The notes under the pieces are model-generated. The model saw only the letters and a program-made list of their open reading frames with translations. It did not search any database and was not told the origin of the DNA. The position numbers and the translations under genes were made by a program. DNA of 64,000 nt, taken from the NCBI GenBank assembly GCA_910580235.1, contig CAJTVU010000006.1, positions 1-64,000 on the forward strand, written 5' to 3'. Positions 40,232-49,182 of this stretch are shown piece by piece (position 1 is the first letter of the stretch; each line of letters begins with the position of its first letter). Source of the DNA: an uncultured Dorea sp. GTDB taxonomy: Bacteria > Bacillota > Clostridia > Lachnospirales > Lachnospiraceae.

Positions 40232-41755
40232 ATGAATCCAGCAGAAGGCTATGATGTACTGCGCCTGATCGAGCATGGGAGGATCTGCTACATAAGTTCT
40301 GAATATGTAGAAGGGACAACCCTTATAAAATGGCTTAAATACCGTCCGAATCTTTCAAAAGAGCAGTTATTCTCCTGGATCCATAACTTAGCGAGGCAGT
40401 TGGAATGTATCCACAAATGTAGAGGAGAGCCTTGCTACCGATATGTGAACCCATATAGTGTAATTGTGACAGAAGAGAAAGAGCTATATTTTCTTGACAT
40501 GAGCGCGAAGTCCAATGAACAGGCTCTTTCCAGAATGACGAGGAGGACTGTCAGAGAACATTTCCTCCCGTCAGAACAGGCCTGCTATGAGACAGAAAGC
40601 ATTTCGCTTGACATTTATGGCCTGGGAAAGACGATCCAATATTTGCTGTCAGTATCAAAGCTGGAGCCGGGGCTTACAAGACGTGAGGAGGCTCGATTTC
40701 AAAAGATCATATCTACAAGCCTTAACAGGCATTCAGGAAGGGCGTACACAAATCTGCCCGAACTCCGAAAACAGATCCCAATATATAAGGAAGCAAAAAA
40801 GAGGCCCGCTTACAGGAGGCGTTTACTTCTTGCGGCGTCAGTTCTGTCTGCGGCATTAGGAATGAATACGTTTTTGCAGCCTCCAAGCTCTTTCAGCGAG
40901 CAAAAACAAGGGGCGGCGAGAAGAGAGCCGGAAATACCTGCAAAAGAAGTACAATTGGATGAAAAGAAGGAAGGCCGGGAGACGAGAGATGAAGCTGCCG
41001 GGCTGAAGGAAGAGTTGGGGATTTTGTATTTTCTGGAGCAGAAAGACTATGCAAAGAGCAGGGAGTATTTTGCAGATATAGAAGGAGATCCGTTGGCAGA
41101 TAAAATGGCGGAGCTATCGGAATATATGTCCGCAGAAAACGTTTCTGGCAGGGAGCAGAGGCTTGAGAGCCTTCTGTTTGAGATTGAGGATGAAGTCCGG
41201 GAAAGCATAGGCGTAAAGGAGCAGAAGAATTATTTTCTGTGCTTATTGGAAGGCTATCGCTTTTTAGATAGCGCGGAGGCGGCAGAGGCTGTTCTTCGGC
41301 TATGCGACGCGTGTATCGGAAATATAGGAGAGGAGCCGAGGGAGGAGGCAAAGCAGATGCTGACAGGCTATATGGCTCGTGCATATGAGAGGACGGGAAA
41401 GCAGAGGGAGGCGATAGAGTCTTATGAAACGATGCTTACATGGGAGCCAGAAAGTGCGGCAAGAGAAGAACTGTATAAGAAGCTCACTTTTTTGTGGATA
41501 GATGCAGGAGAGCCAGGGCAGGCAGAAAGCGTCTGCCGTCAGGGGATTGAAGAACTTACAGATTGTACGGAGCTAAGGCTTGTGCATATCAGGATCCAGT
41601 GTGCAGACGAGGCAGTAGAACGCGAAACGTGCGCGCAGACGATCCAGCAATATATAGGGGAGACGCCGGAGATAGTAGAGGATGAAGAGTTTCAGAAATT
41701 AGCCAATGAATACGGGATTGCCGTGGAAGGAGAGCAAGTATGGGTAGGAAGGTAA
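40232..41755 (+). CDS. Membrane pseudokinase with TPR-like C-terminus
   Basis: 507 residues in three parts: a protein-kinase-like domain (about 1-185, YISSEYVEGTTLIKWL, LDIYGLGKTIQYLL), one membrane helix (about 195-215, LLLAASVLSAALGM) and an alanine/glutamate-rich helical C-terminus with tetratricopeptide-like repeats (about 250-500, GYMARAYERTGKQREAIESY). Catalytic motifs are degraded: the HRDLKPxN position reads YRYVNPYS and DFG reads LDM, so it is probably a pseudokinase. EssB of type VII secretion has a comparable plan, but no other such genes are near. Overlaps the next gene by 16 bp. Confidence 0.65.
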   Translation: MNPAEGYDVLRLIEHGRICYISSEYVEGTTLIKWLKYRPNLSKEQLFSWIHNLARQLECIHKCRGEPCYRYVNPYSVIVTEEKELYFLDMSAKSNEQALSRMTRRTVREHFLPSEQACYETESISLDIYGLGKTIQYLLSVSKLEPGLTRREEARFQKIISTSLNRHSGRAYTNLPELRKQIPIYKEAKKRPAYRRRLLLAASVLSAALGMNTFLQPPSSFSEQKQGAARREPEIPAKEVQLDEKKEGRETRDEAAGLKEELGILYFLEQKDYAKSREYFADIEGDPLADKMAELSEYMSAENVSGREQRLESLLFEIEDEVRESIGVKEQKNYFLCLLEGYRFLDSAEAAEAVLRLCDACIGNIGEEPREEAKQMLTGYMARAYERTGKQREAIESYETMLTWEPESAAREELYKKLTFLWIDAGEPGQAESVCRQGIEELTDCTELRLVHIRIQCADEAVERETCAQTIQQYIGETPEIVEDEEFQKLANEYGIAVEGEQVWVGR

Positions 41756-43686
41756 GAAGCATTTTATTATTGATGACGGTACTGCTATTGATTTATTGGC
41801 AGCACTCGCCAGTCATCTACGCGGGAGAGGCTGCGAATACGGTAAAAGATACAGATGAAGGCACGAGTGAAGAAAATGCAGAAGAAGCAGGCGACGACAG
41901 TGGGGGAGACGAAGATGGGAGCAGCGGCAATGCAGAAGAGGGAGAAGAAGGAGAAGAAGGAGAAAAGGCAGGGGGAGAAGGAGAGGAAGAAGAGGAGAAA
42001 GAAGGAGAAGAAGGAAAGGGAGAAGAAGGAAAGGGAGAAGAGGGAGAAGAAGAGGTGGGGGAGAGTGATAAAGGGGGAGACAAAGGAGAGGAAGTGTCGG
42101 CCTATGAGAAGTATGAGCTGGAATATACGCGTTCTGATGGAAAAGAGGGCTATTATATCACTCCGCCTAAAATCAGGATATGCCATGTGAGCAAGAGAGG
42201 AAGCACTTGCTACACTTTGCACAGCAGAGGGGAGAAGATGGCAGAGGGGCGTTTTACGAAAGCAGGGGAAGAGATAGTTTTGGCGGAGGGACAGTTCAAG
42301 GAAGGAGCCAATATTCTGTCGATCTATATGGAGGACAGTGAGGGCAGGCGTTTGGAGGGGATGGATTATGTGAGAGAGTTCCGATTAGATACGAAGGCTC
42401 CAATATTTGAAATGAGCGCGCCAGAAGGGTTCGACGTATGGTATCGGGACGCTGTACGTATTTTGGTATCTGGCAAAGACGGAGAGAATGGAAGTGGGAT
42501 CCTGTCGGTCTCCTGCCGCTGTGAGGATGAGGTGGTAGGGACAGTAAAGGGGGAGGAGGGAGAGTTTATAATCTCTCGTCCATCTTCAGGCGGGAAAGGA
42601 GCGAGCGTGACGGTAACGGTAACAGACAAGGCGGGGCACAGAAGTGAGAAGACCCGTAAAGTATACATCGACAATAGCCCTCCAGAAATGGACATAGAGG
42701 GGGCTACAGATTATATGATCACGGGCCGCCCTACACTTGTTACGTGTAAAGTGTCGGAGGAGAATGGACTGAAACAGCTAAGGGCGTCAGTAGAGCACGA
42801 GGCGCCCGACGGCATAAAGAGGGAAATGAAAGGGGGGTGGGAAGACAAGGATGGAACAAAAGAATGCATTCTCCCTCTGGAAGAAGACGGAACCTATCAT
42901 CTGGACATGTCGGCTACGGATATGGCAGGGAATGTGGCCTCTAAGAAAATGCAGATGATACTGGACACCCAGGATCCTTTAATCCGGCATGTAGATAAGC
43001 TGGAGGGCCAGCATATGAGGGAGTTCTGCTGGAGTTATGAAAAGGAGGCGGTTATAGAGGATTTTACCAGCTATACATACCAGATATGGTTGGACGGCGG
43101 CCTTTATGCAGTGGGGGATAAGGTTTATGACGAAGGAAGGCATGTCCTCTGCATGGAGGCGACAGATTCGGCGGGGAATAAAGCACAGGCGAAGGCCGGA
43201 TTTGTGATAGATCGCACACCGCCGAAGATCTTGTTTCTGGATGTGGAAGAGGAGGGGACATATGAAGAAGAGAAATCATTTCAAATTGTCTTGGAGAATC
43301 CGGAAGACGAAATATGTGAGATTCGAATTAATGAAGAACTGCAGACGCTGGGACAGAAAAAGGAAGCATATCAATATACAGTGCAGGGACGTGGAAATTA
43401 TAAAGTGTCTGTCCATGCAAGAGATAAAGCGGGAAACGAGAGCATGGCGAGGACTGTATTCGAGGTTGTTCCAGAAGAGACGATTTTACAGAAAACTGTG
43501 AAGCCAATTAAGGAGATGTTTATGAAGGGAAAAAGGGAAATAGGAAAAGAGGACGGAGTAGACGAATCTTGCAGGGCTTTTCCGATAATCCCCGCCGCAG
43601 CGCCTGTGATGGCAACAGGAGGAGCGGCCGTGGCGTTGGCGATAAAGATTTACAGGAAGAGAAGGCTCTGTCAAAGGAGAGATTGA
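41740..43686 (+). CDS. Surface Ig-like repeat protein with Glu/Gly-rich stalk
   Basis: 648 residues. Signal peptide (residues 1-28, VRSILLLMTVLLLIYW), a highly acidic Glu/Gly low-complexity stalk (about 40-115), four or so Ig-like beta domains with recurring DKAGHRSEKTRKVYIDNSPP, DMAGNVASKKMQMILDTQDP, DSAGNKAQAKAGFVIDRTPP and DKAGNESMARTVF boundaries, and a C-terminal hydrophobic helix followed by KIYRKRRLCQRR. It is therefore anchored in the membrane with its body outside. Translationally coupled to the pseudokinase gene, suggesting a shared envelope complex. Ligand unknown. Confidence 0.8.
   Translation: MGRKVRSILLLMTVLLLIYWQHSPVIYAGEAANTVKDTDEGTSEENAEEAGDDSGGDEDGSSGNAEEGEEGEEGEKAGGEGEEEEEKEGEEGKGEEGKGEEGEEEVGESDKGGDKGEEVSAYEKYELEYTRSDGKEGYYITPPKIRICHVSKRGSTCYTLHSRGEKMAEGRFTKAGEEIVLAEGQFKEGANILSIYMEDSEGRRLEGMDYVREFRLDTKAPIFEMSAPEGFDVWYRDAVRILVSGKDGENGSGILSVSCRCEDEVVGTVKGEEGEFIISRPSSGGKGASVTVTVTDKAGHRSEKTRKVYIDNSPPEMDIEGATDYMITGRPTLVTCKVSEENGLKQLRASVEHEAPDGIKREMKGGWEDKDGTKECILPLEEDGTYHLDMSATDMAGNVASKKMQMILDTQDPLIRHVDKLEGQHMREFCWSYEKEAVIEDFTSYTYQIWLDGGLYAVGDKVYDEGRHVLCMEATDSAGNKAQAKAGFVIDRTPPKILFLDVEEEGTYEEEKSFQIVLENPEDEICEIRINEELQTLGQKKEAYQYTVQGRGNYKVSVHARDKAGNESMARTVFEVVPEETILQKTVKPIKEMFMKGKREIGKEDGVDESCRAFPIIPAAAPVMATGGAAVALAIKIYRKRRLCQRRD
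41934..42055 (+). repeat. Polypurine GAA/GGA tract
   Basis: All bases but one or two in this stretch are purines on the coding strand, with an uninterrupted run of 86 (41970-42055). It encodes the Glu/Gly stalk. Imperfect 6- to 9-bp units such as GGAGAAGAA recur, so length change by slippage is likely. Confidence 0.8.
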
Positions 43687-43688
43687 AA

Positions 43689-43934
43689 ATGCCAAATATT
43701 AAACCAGTTTCCGATCTGAGGAATTATGCAGAAGTATTGAATGAGGCAAAAGAGGGATCCCCTGTATTTCTGACGAAGAACGGCAGAGGCGAGTATGTGA
43801 TTTTAAATATGGAAGAGTATGATAAGATGAGAGAAATAATCGCATTCGTGTCTGAACTGGAGCAGAAAGAGAGGCTGACAAAAGGAAAGTGCCGCATATT
43901 AGGGAACGATGTGCAGGAATCTGGTAATCCTTGA
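43689..43934 (+). CDS. Phd/YefM-family antitoxin, no cognate toxin seen
   Basis: 81 residues with the family N-terminus IKPVSDLRNYAEVL, the central SPVFLTKNGRGEYVILNMEEYDKM and a C-terminal toxin-wrapping tail. These antitoxins bind DNA through the N-terminal fold. It normally precedes a RelE/ParE or Doc toxin gene, yet the 330 bp downstream contain only short frames and repeat hairpins. AAGGAG stands before the ATG, which lies 2 nt after the Ig-like gene stop, so it may be co-transcribed with the surface-protein pair. Confidence 0.82.
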   Translation: MPNIKPVSDLRNYAEVLNEAKEGSPVFLTKNGRGEYVILNMEEYDKMREIIAFVSELEQKERLTKGKCRILGNDVQESGNP

Positions 43935-44029
43935 TATACGAAAAAGACTGGTAAAAGCGGTGTAGATTGTGCTGCGAATCCCAAAATACCAATAACGTCA
44001 TTACCGTAAAGTCCCATAAAAAAGGGAGG

Positions 44030-44062
44030 ATGCCGGGTCACCGCTTTCGCAGTGCCCGGCAT
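44030..44062. repeat. REP-like hairpin
   Basis: ATGCCGGGTCAC pairs with GTGCCCGGCAT around CGCTTTCGCA with one bulged base. The loop recalls the GCGAAAGCG loop of the unit at 39911. No T-run. The 43935-44268 stretch holds this and the next hairpin and no convincing gene. Confidence 0.6.
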
Positions 44063-44223
44063 GTATTATGAAAAAGTTTATTCAAATAGTATTATTGTTT
44101 TGCTCATCTGTTAATTATAGTATATAGAAAAGTTGTGAAGAAATCATGCAAAAGAAATGAAAGAGTTTTGAAAGATAAATGAACAAATTGTGAACGAATC
44201 CAAAAGGGGACACCCGATTAATC

Positions 44224-44266
44224 AAAAGGGGACGTACGCTTTTGCGAAAAGTGTACGTCCCCTTTT
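44224..44266. terminator. GGGGACGTAC hairpin, terminator of the second PFK gene
   Basis: AAAAGGGGACGTAC pairs perfectly over 14 bp with GTACGTCCCCTTTT; loop GCTTTTGCGAAAAGT. A fragment AAAAGGGGACACCCG precedes it. It abuts the stop codon of the minus-strand phosphofructokinase gene. Confidence 0.8.
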
Positions 44267-44268
44267 AA

Positions 44269-45492
44269 TTATTTTCGATATGCGAATATCGGCAGCCCGT
44301 CTTTTTCCGGGATTGCTACATTTCCCTGGATCAGAGGGAGCGCGTATGCAATGAATTCTTCGCTGATGTCTGAGCCGTCCTGGGTGATCCAGTCTTGCGG
44401 GACAGGCTTCTCTTCATTACATATAAGGTTTACGTCTGCAGTGCCGTAAGATAATTCATAAGAGGAGCCAGGCTGTCTTATAAAGGTGACCATTTTACCT
44501 GTCTCACCGGAAAGAGCGGCCTGTACACCGTGGATCCCGGCATTGACAGCCTCGTCGAGATCGGCGGCTGACAGAAGGGTAGAAGAGCAGCGCTGACATA
44601 CGTTCAGCTCCACAGAACGTACCTTTACGCCAAGCTTCTCTTTCACGAGGTTCTCCAGATATTTCCCGGATCCGGTCAGCATCTTGTGGCCGAAATTGTC
44701 TACACCTACGTCGCTCGCGTACTCGCAGATAAATTTGCCCTTGCCGTCGTTGATCCCCTCGGAGATGCATACTACAAGATTCGGAGTGGATTTCAGGGAT
44801 TCTTTCACTTTTGCGATAAAGGCATCCTGATCGAACGCCACTTCCGGGAGATAAATGAGTACAGGATTGTCTCCTTCAAATTTACGGGCGAGAGCGCCGG
44901 CAGCGGTGAGCCAGCCTGCGTGGCGTCCCATGATCTCTATGATGGTTACAGACTGCTTGTTATCATAGACCATAGCATCTGTAGCGATCTCTCTTACGGT
45001 AGTGCCGACATATTTGGCAGCGCTTCCAAACCCTGGCGTGTGGTCCGTATGGACAAGATCATTGTCAATGGTCTTTGGGATGCCGATAAAACGAATGTCG
45101 CTATTAATCCCCGCAGCGTAACGAGACAGCTTGCTCACGGTATCCATAGAGTCATTTCCACCGATATAGAAGAAATATCCGATGTCCTTCTCTTCCAGCT
45201 TCTTGAAAAGCTCCGGGTATACCGGGTCGCTCAGGCTCTCTGGAAGCTTATAGCGGCAGGAGCCAAGATAAGAACCGGGAGTCGTCTTCACATATTCCAG
45301 CTCGTTTGTCTCGCTAAGGGCTCCAATGTCCATGCAGCGCCCTGCAAGGAATCCTTCAATGCCGTTAATCATGCCGTAGACTTGTCCGATCTTCTCTGCC
45401 TGTTTTAATCCCTCGGACACGACTCCGTACAGGCTTCCGTTAATGACTGCGGTAGGGCCGCCGGACTGTCCGACGATTGCGTTTTTCTTCAT
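44269..45492 (-). CDS. PPi-type 6-phosphofructokinase, paralog 2
   Basis: 407 residues, same family as the gene at 38644: VGQSGGPTAVINGSL, IGGNDSMDT, IPKTIDNDL, GFGSAAKYV and EIMGRHAGWL. The PKTIDND lysine and GGNDS aspartate again point to pyrophosphate use. The C-terminal half is clearly diverged from paralog 1 (CQRCSSTLLSAADLDEAV against LQRSASHSSSRVDILEAY), so this is an old duplication and not a recent copy. The start was placed at 45492, 5 nt after GGAGG. Confidence 0.88.
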   Translation of the reverse strand: MKKNAIVGQSGGPTAVINGSLYGVVSEGLKQAEKIGQVYGMINGIEGFLAGRCMDIGALSETNELEYVKTTPGSYLGSCRYKLPESLSDPVYPELFKKLEEKDIGYFFYIGGNDSMDTVSKLSRYAAGINSDIRFIGIPKTIDNDLVHTDHTPGFGSAAKYVGTTVREIATDAMVYDNKQSVTIIEIMGRHAGWLTAAGALARKFEGDNPVLIYLPEVAFDQDAFIAKVKESLKSTPNLVVCISEGINDGKGKFICEYASDVGVDNFGHKMLTGSGKYLENLVKEKLGVKVRSVELNVCQRCSSTLLSAADLDEAVNAGIHGVQAALSGETGKMVTFIRQPGSSYELSYGTADVNLICNEEKPVPQDWITQDGSDISEEFIAYALPLIQGNVAIPEKDGLPIFAYRK

Positions 45493-45651
45493 GTTCTCCT
45501 CCTTCAATTTGCCTTGATTTACATGTATGGGTATACTATAGCGGATTTTTATCCATTTTACAATCGTATAGCACAGGTTTTGTCAATTTTCCGGTTGTAA
45601 AGTCATGAGAAATCAGGTATATTTAATAGAAATGTACAGGAGGGGAGAAAG

Positions 45652-46668
45652 ATGAAATACATTTCATTTGCTGTTCCATGTTATAATTCGGAAGAGTACA
45701 TGGCCCGTGCGATTGACAGTATTCTGCCGGGTAAAGAAGATGTAGAGATTATTATCATAAATGACGGCTCTTCGGACGGGACGCTTGAAGTCGCCCGCGG
45801 CTATAAAGAGAGATATCCGGATATTATAAAAGTAGTGGATAAGGAGAATGGAGGGCATGGAGACGCGGTAAACGTCGGGCTTAGCTATGCTACAGGGAAA
45901 TATTTTAAAGTTGTTGACAGCGATGATTGGGTGGACGAGGAGTCTTTACATAAGATCCTGAAGCTTTTGCGGGACATGGAGGAAGATGAGAAGGAAGTAG
46001 ACATGCTTATCTCCAATTATGTGTATGAGAAAGTCGGCGCAGAGCATAAGAAATGTATTCATTACCGGAATGTGCTGCCTCAGGACGAAGTGTTCCGTTG
46101 GAATGACATAGGGCATTTCCGGCTGGACCAATACATTCTGATGCATTCTGTCATTTATCGGACGGACATGCTGAAGCTGACTCAGATTACATTGCCGAAG
46201 CACACTTTTTATGTGGACAATATTTATGTGTACTATCCACTGCCACATGTGCGGACGATTTATTATCTGGATGTGGACTTTTACCGTTATTATATTGGCC
46301 GGGAGGATCAGTCTGTTAATGAGAAAGTGATGATCTCGCGGATCGACCAGCAGATATTCGTTACAAAATCTATGATCGATATGTATCAGCTGGGCAAGAT
46401 CAAGAGCAGGAAGCTCAAAGCTTACATGACAAATTATCTTGCCATCATGATGACAGTATCTTCCATTATTGCGATCCGCTCTAAGAAGCCAGAGAATCTG
46501 GAGAAAAAGGCAGAGCTGTGGAAATATTTAAAGAAGAAAGATTTTAAATCCTATGCGAAGATACGCTGGGGAATATTAGGGCAGACTATGAATATACCGG
46601 GAAGGCCGGGCAGAAAGATCTCTTCTATGGTGTATTCAGTCGCACGAAGGATTATCGGATTTAATTAA
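45652..46668 (+). CDS. Family 2 glycosyltransferase
   Basis: 338 residues. GT-A fold with FAVPCYNSEEYMARAIDS, IIINDGSSDGT (nucleotide-sugar binding), GGHGDAVNVGL and the DxD motif as VVDSDDWVDE. The C-terminal 120 residues are basic and helical, with no clear membrane anchor. It transfers a sugar to an envelope glycan or lipid acceptor that cannot be named from sequence. Single gene preceded by GGAGGGGAG. Confidence 0.9.
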   Translation: MKYISFAVPCYNSEEYMARAIDSILPGKEDVEIIIINDGSSDGTLEVARGYKERYPDIIKVVDKENGGHGDAVNVGLSYATGKYFKVVDSDDWVDEESLHKILKLLRDMEEDEKEVDMLISNYVYEKVGAEHKKCIHYRNVLPQDEVFRWNDIGHFRLDQYILMHSVIYRTDMLKLTQITLPKHTFYVDNIYVYYPLPHVRTIYYLDVDFYRYYIGREDQSVNEKVMISRIDQQIFVTKSMIDMYQLGKIKSRKLKAYMTNYLAIMMTVSSIIAIRSKKPENLEKKAELWKYLKKKDFKSYAKIRWGILGQTMNIPGRPGRKISSMVYSVARRIIGFN

Positions 46669-46733
46669 AGAAAAAGAATATATTTTACAGCCATGCCGCA
46701 TACTACTAATAAAAATGATTAGGAGTGTGTGAC

Positions 46734-47345
46734 ATGGCTATTGATTTTAAAGAGAGCAGGACAAGAGAAAACCTTATGCGGGCATTTGCCGGAGAGAGCC
46801 AGGCCAGGAACCGTTATACGATTGCGGCAGCAACAGCAAAAGAACAGAAGATGTTCGCGGTGAGCCAGATCTTCTTATTTACCGCCGACCAGGAAAGAGC
46901 GCATGCGGAGGTATTTTATCATCTGCTTAAAAGCCTGTCAGGAACGACGATCCACATTGACGGCGGCTACCCTGTGGACAATTTTGAAAATGTGACGGAG
47001 CTTTTAAAAGCCGCGCGGCATAACGAGATGGGAGAGTTTGAAGATGTATATCCCGCCTTTGGGGAAGTGGCGAGGGAAGAGGGCTTCATGCAGGCTGCGG
47101 CTGCGTTCCATCAGATAGCAGAAATAGAAAAGATCCATGGGAACCGGTTCGGCAAGCTTGCGGAGCTTCTTGAGACGAACCATTATTATGAGAGCGAGAC
47201 AGAGCAGGAGTGGATGTGCCTAAACTGCGGCCATATCTACCGCGGCAAACGAGTGCCGGAAGTGTGCCCGGTCTGTCGCCATGACAAGGGATATTTTATT
47301 CCGGCAAGCCTGGCGCCGTATTTTGAGAAGGAATTTGAAAAATAA
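46734..47345 (+). CDS. Rubrerythrin
   Basis: NADH-linked peroxide reductase protecting anaerobes from oxidative damage. 203 residues: an N-terminal four-helix diiron domain (LMRAFAGESQARNRY, ADQERAHAEVF, AEIEKIHGNRF supply the Glu and His ligands) and a C-terminal rubredoxin-like domain with CLNCGHIYRG and CPVCRHDKGYF holding one iron. All ligands are present. AGGAGTGTG precedes the ATG. It is 15 bp before the subtilase gene. Confidence 0.95.
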   Translation: MAIDFKESRTRENLMRAFAGESQARNRYTIAAATAKEQKMFAVSQIFLFTADQERAHAEVFYHLLKSLSGTTIHIDGGYPVDNFENVTELLKAARHNEMGEFEDVYPAFGEVAREEGFMQAAAAFHQIAEIEKIHGNRFGKLAELLETNHYYESETEQEWMCLNCGHIYRGKRVPEVCPVCRHDKGYFIPASLAPYFEKEFEK

Positions 47346-47360
47346 TTTGCAGGTGGGAAA

Positions 47361-49094
47361 ATGACGAGTCAGAAGGTTGAGAATATTTTGAATCTGGCAT
47401 TGGATGCCGACCAGGAAGAGAGAGAGAAGTCCATGCAGCTGGATGTGGGATATGACCCGGACAACCGTACATGGGAGCTGATCGTGAAATACTCAGGAAG
47501 CCTTGAGGAAGTCCGAGGCCTTGCAGAAAGCGTGACGGAGCTTGTAAATGAGTATGCGATAATCGTTATACGGGAGGCAGATATAGAGGCGCTGGCCGCA
47601 CTGCCGCAGATTGAATATATTGAGAAGCCGAAGAGGCTGTTTTTCCAGGTTGCGAACGGAAAGAGGGTGTCCTGCATAAATGAGGTGCAGGGCGCCCGCT
47701 TTTCTCTATTTGGACAGGGGATCCTGGTAGCCATTATTGATTCGGGGATAGACTATACGCACCCGGAATTCAGGAACCCGGATCAGACTACAAGGATCCG
47801 TGCCATCTGGGATCAGTCGCTCCGGCCAAGGGAGGGAGAAAATCCTCCGGCTGGATATGAGACAGGGGTAGAGTATACGAAGGAGCAGATAGATAGAGCT
47901 CTTTTAGCGCAGACACAGGCAGAGAGCACAGGGATCGTGGCGACCCGGGACTCTTCCGGGCACGGGACGGCGGTAGCCGGGATCGCGGCCGGAAACAACG
48001 GAGTCGCCCCTGAGAGCGAGCTTCTTATTGTAAAGCTTGGAAATCCTGTAGGGGACGGCTTTCCAAGAACGACACAGCTTATGATGGGGCTTGACTATGT
48101 GATACGGAAAGCCTTGGAATATCGTATGCCTGTGGCAGTGAATATCAGCTTTGGGAATACATATGGCTCCCATGACGGGGCCTCGCTGTTAGAGCGGTTT
48201 ATTGATGATATATCCAATATATGGAAGAATACTATCTGTATTGGGACGGGGAATGAGGCGGCAGGAGCCGGTCATACATCAGGGCGGCTAAATGACGAGG
48301 AGGATGTGATAATCCAACTGGCAGTTCAGGAAAACCAGCCGTCTCTTAACGTACAGATATGGAAGGAATATGTGGATGTAGCAGACATTTCCGTTGTGTC
48401 GCCGTCAGGGATCCGGGTCGGCCCGGTACAGGAAGTCTTAGGCCCGCAGAGATTCATAGCCGGGCAGACGGAGCTTCTGCTTTATTACGGCGAGCCAAGC
48501 CCTTACAGTGTGGCGCAGGAGATTTATATTGACATGCTCCCTCAAGGGAGCTATATCGATCCAGGAGTATGGAGGATTATTTTGACGCCTCGGAAGATCA
48601 TATCGGGCGGCTATGAGCTGTGGCTCCCAAGCGAGGGAGTATTAAACCGGGGGACGGGATTTCTCTATCCTACGGATAATACAACGCTTACGATCCCCTC
48701 GACGGCTGGGCGGGCCGTCTCTGTAGGAGCATACAACGGGCTGACATTTGCGTATGCGGATTTCTCTGGAAGAGGGCCTCTGTCGGGGACTGGGATCGGA
48801 AGCCGGACAGTGAAGCCGGATATTGTGGCTCCTGGGGTTGCCGTGAGGACGGCGGCGCCGGGAGGCGGCTACGCGGAAGTGAGCGGCACATCGTTCGCCG
48901 CGCCTTTTGCCACAGGGGGAGCCGCGCTTCTGATGGAATGGGGGATCGTGGAAGGAAACGATCCATATCTGTACGGGGAGAAAGTGAAGGCTTACTTCAG
49001 GCGCGGGGCAAAAGAACTGCCTGGGTTCACGGAATATCCCAATCCGCAGGTGGGGTATGGGGCGCTGTGTGTGAGGGAGAGTATACCTATATAA
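47361..49094 (+). CDS. S8 (subtilisin) family peptidase, Csp-like
   Basis: 577 residues. Short N-terminal prodomain-like part (about 1-100), then a subtilisin domain with the triad Asp in IIDSGIDYTHPEF, His in SSGHGTAVAGI and Ser in SGTSFAAPFATG, split by an insertion of about 180 residues (NVQIWKEYVDVADIS onward) as in the clostridial Csp germination proteases. No secretion signal is visible. All three catalytic residues are present, unlike the CspA/CspC pseudoproteases. A role in spore germination or in cytoplasmic/spore proteolysis is possible, unproven. Confidence 0.88.
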   Translation: MTSQKVENILNLALDADQEEREKSMQLDVGYDPDNRTWELIVKYSGSLEEVRGLAESVTELVNEYAIIVIREADIEALAALPQIEYIEKPKRLFFQVANGKRVSCINEVQGARFSLFGQGILVAIIDSGIDYTHPEFRNPDQTTRIRAIWDQSLRPREGENPPAGYETGVEYTKEQIDRALLAQTQAESTGIVATRDSSGHGTAVAGIAAGNNGVAPESELLIVKLGNPVGDGFPRTTQLMMGLDYVIRKALEYRMPVAVNISFGNTYGSHDGASLLERFIDDISNIWKNTICIGTGNEAAGAGHTSGRLNDEEDVIIQLAVQENQPSLNVQIWKEYVDVADISVVSPSGIRVGPVQEVLGPQRFIAGQTELLLYYGEPSPYSVAQEIYIDMLPQGSYIDPGVWRIILTPRKIISGGYELWLPSEGVLNRGTGFLYPTDNTTLTIPSTAGRAVSVGAYNGLTFAYADFSGRGPLSGTGIGSRTVKPDIVAPGVAVRTAAPGGGYAEVSGTSFAAPFATGGAALLMEWGIVEGNDPYLYGEKVKAYFRRGAKELPGFTEYPNPQVGYGALCVRESIPI

Positions 49095-49140
49095 TTGCTG
49101 AATTTAGAAAAAATCCAGTTTAAAAAGGATAAGAGAAAAA

Positions 49141-49182
49141 GTTTGATAACAAGTTGTCAAAAATAGAAAAAAGTTATCAAAC
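49141..49182. repeat. Inverted repeat at left edge of A+T-rich island
   Basis: GTTTGATAAC (49141-49150) and GTTATCAAAC (49173-49182), perfect 10-bp arms, with further TTATCAAA just downstream. Composition becomes clearly A+T-rich from here to about 52500. Confidence 0.55.

Noticed and set aside
41785..42222. Minus-strand frame rich in Ser/Phe/Leu opposite the Glu/Gly stalk
   Set aside because: A by-product of the polypurine tract; no start signal.
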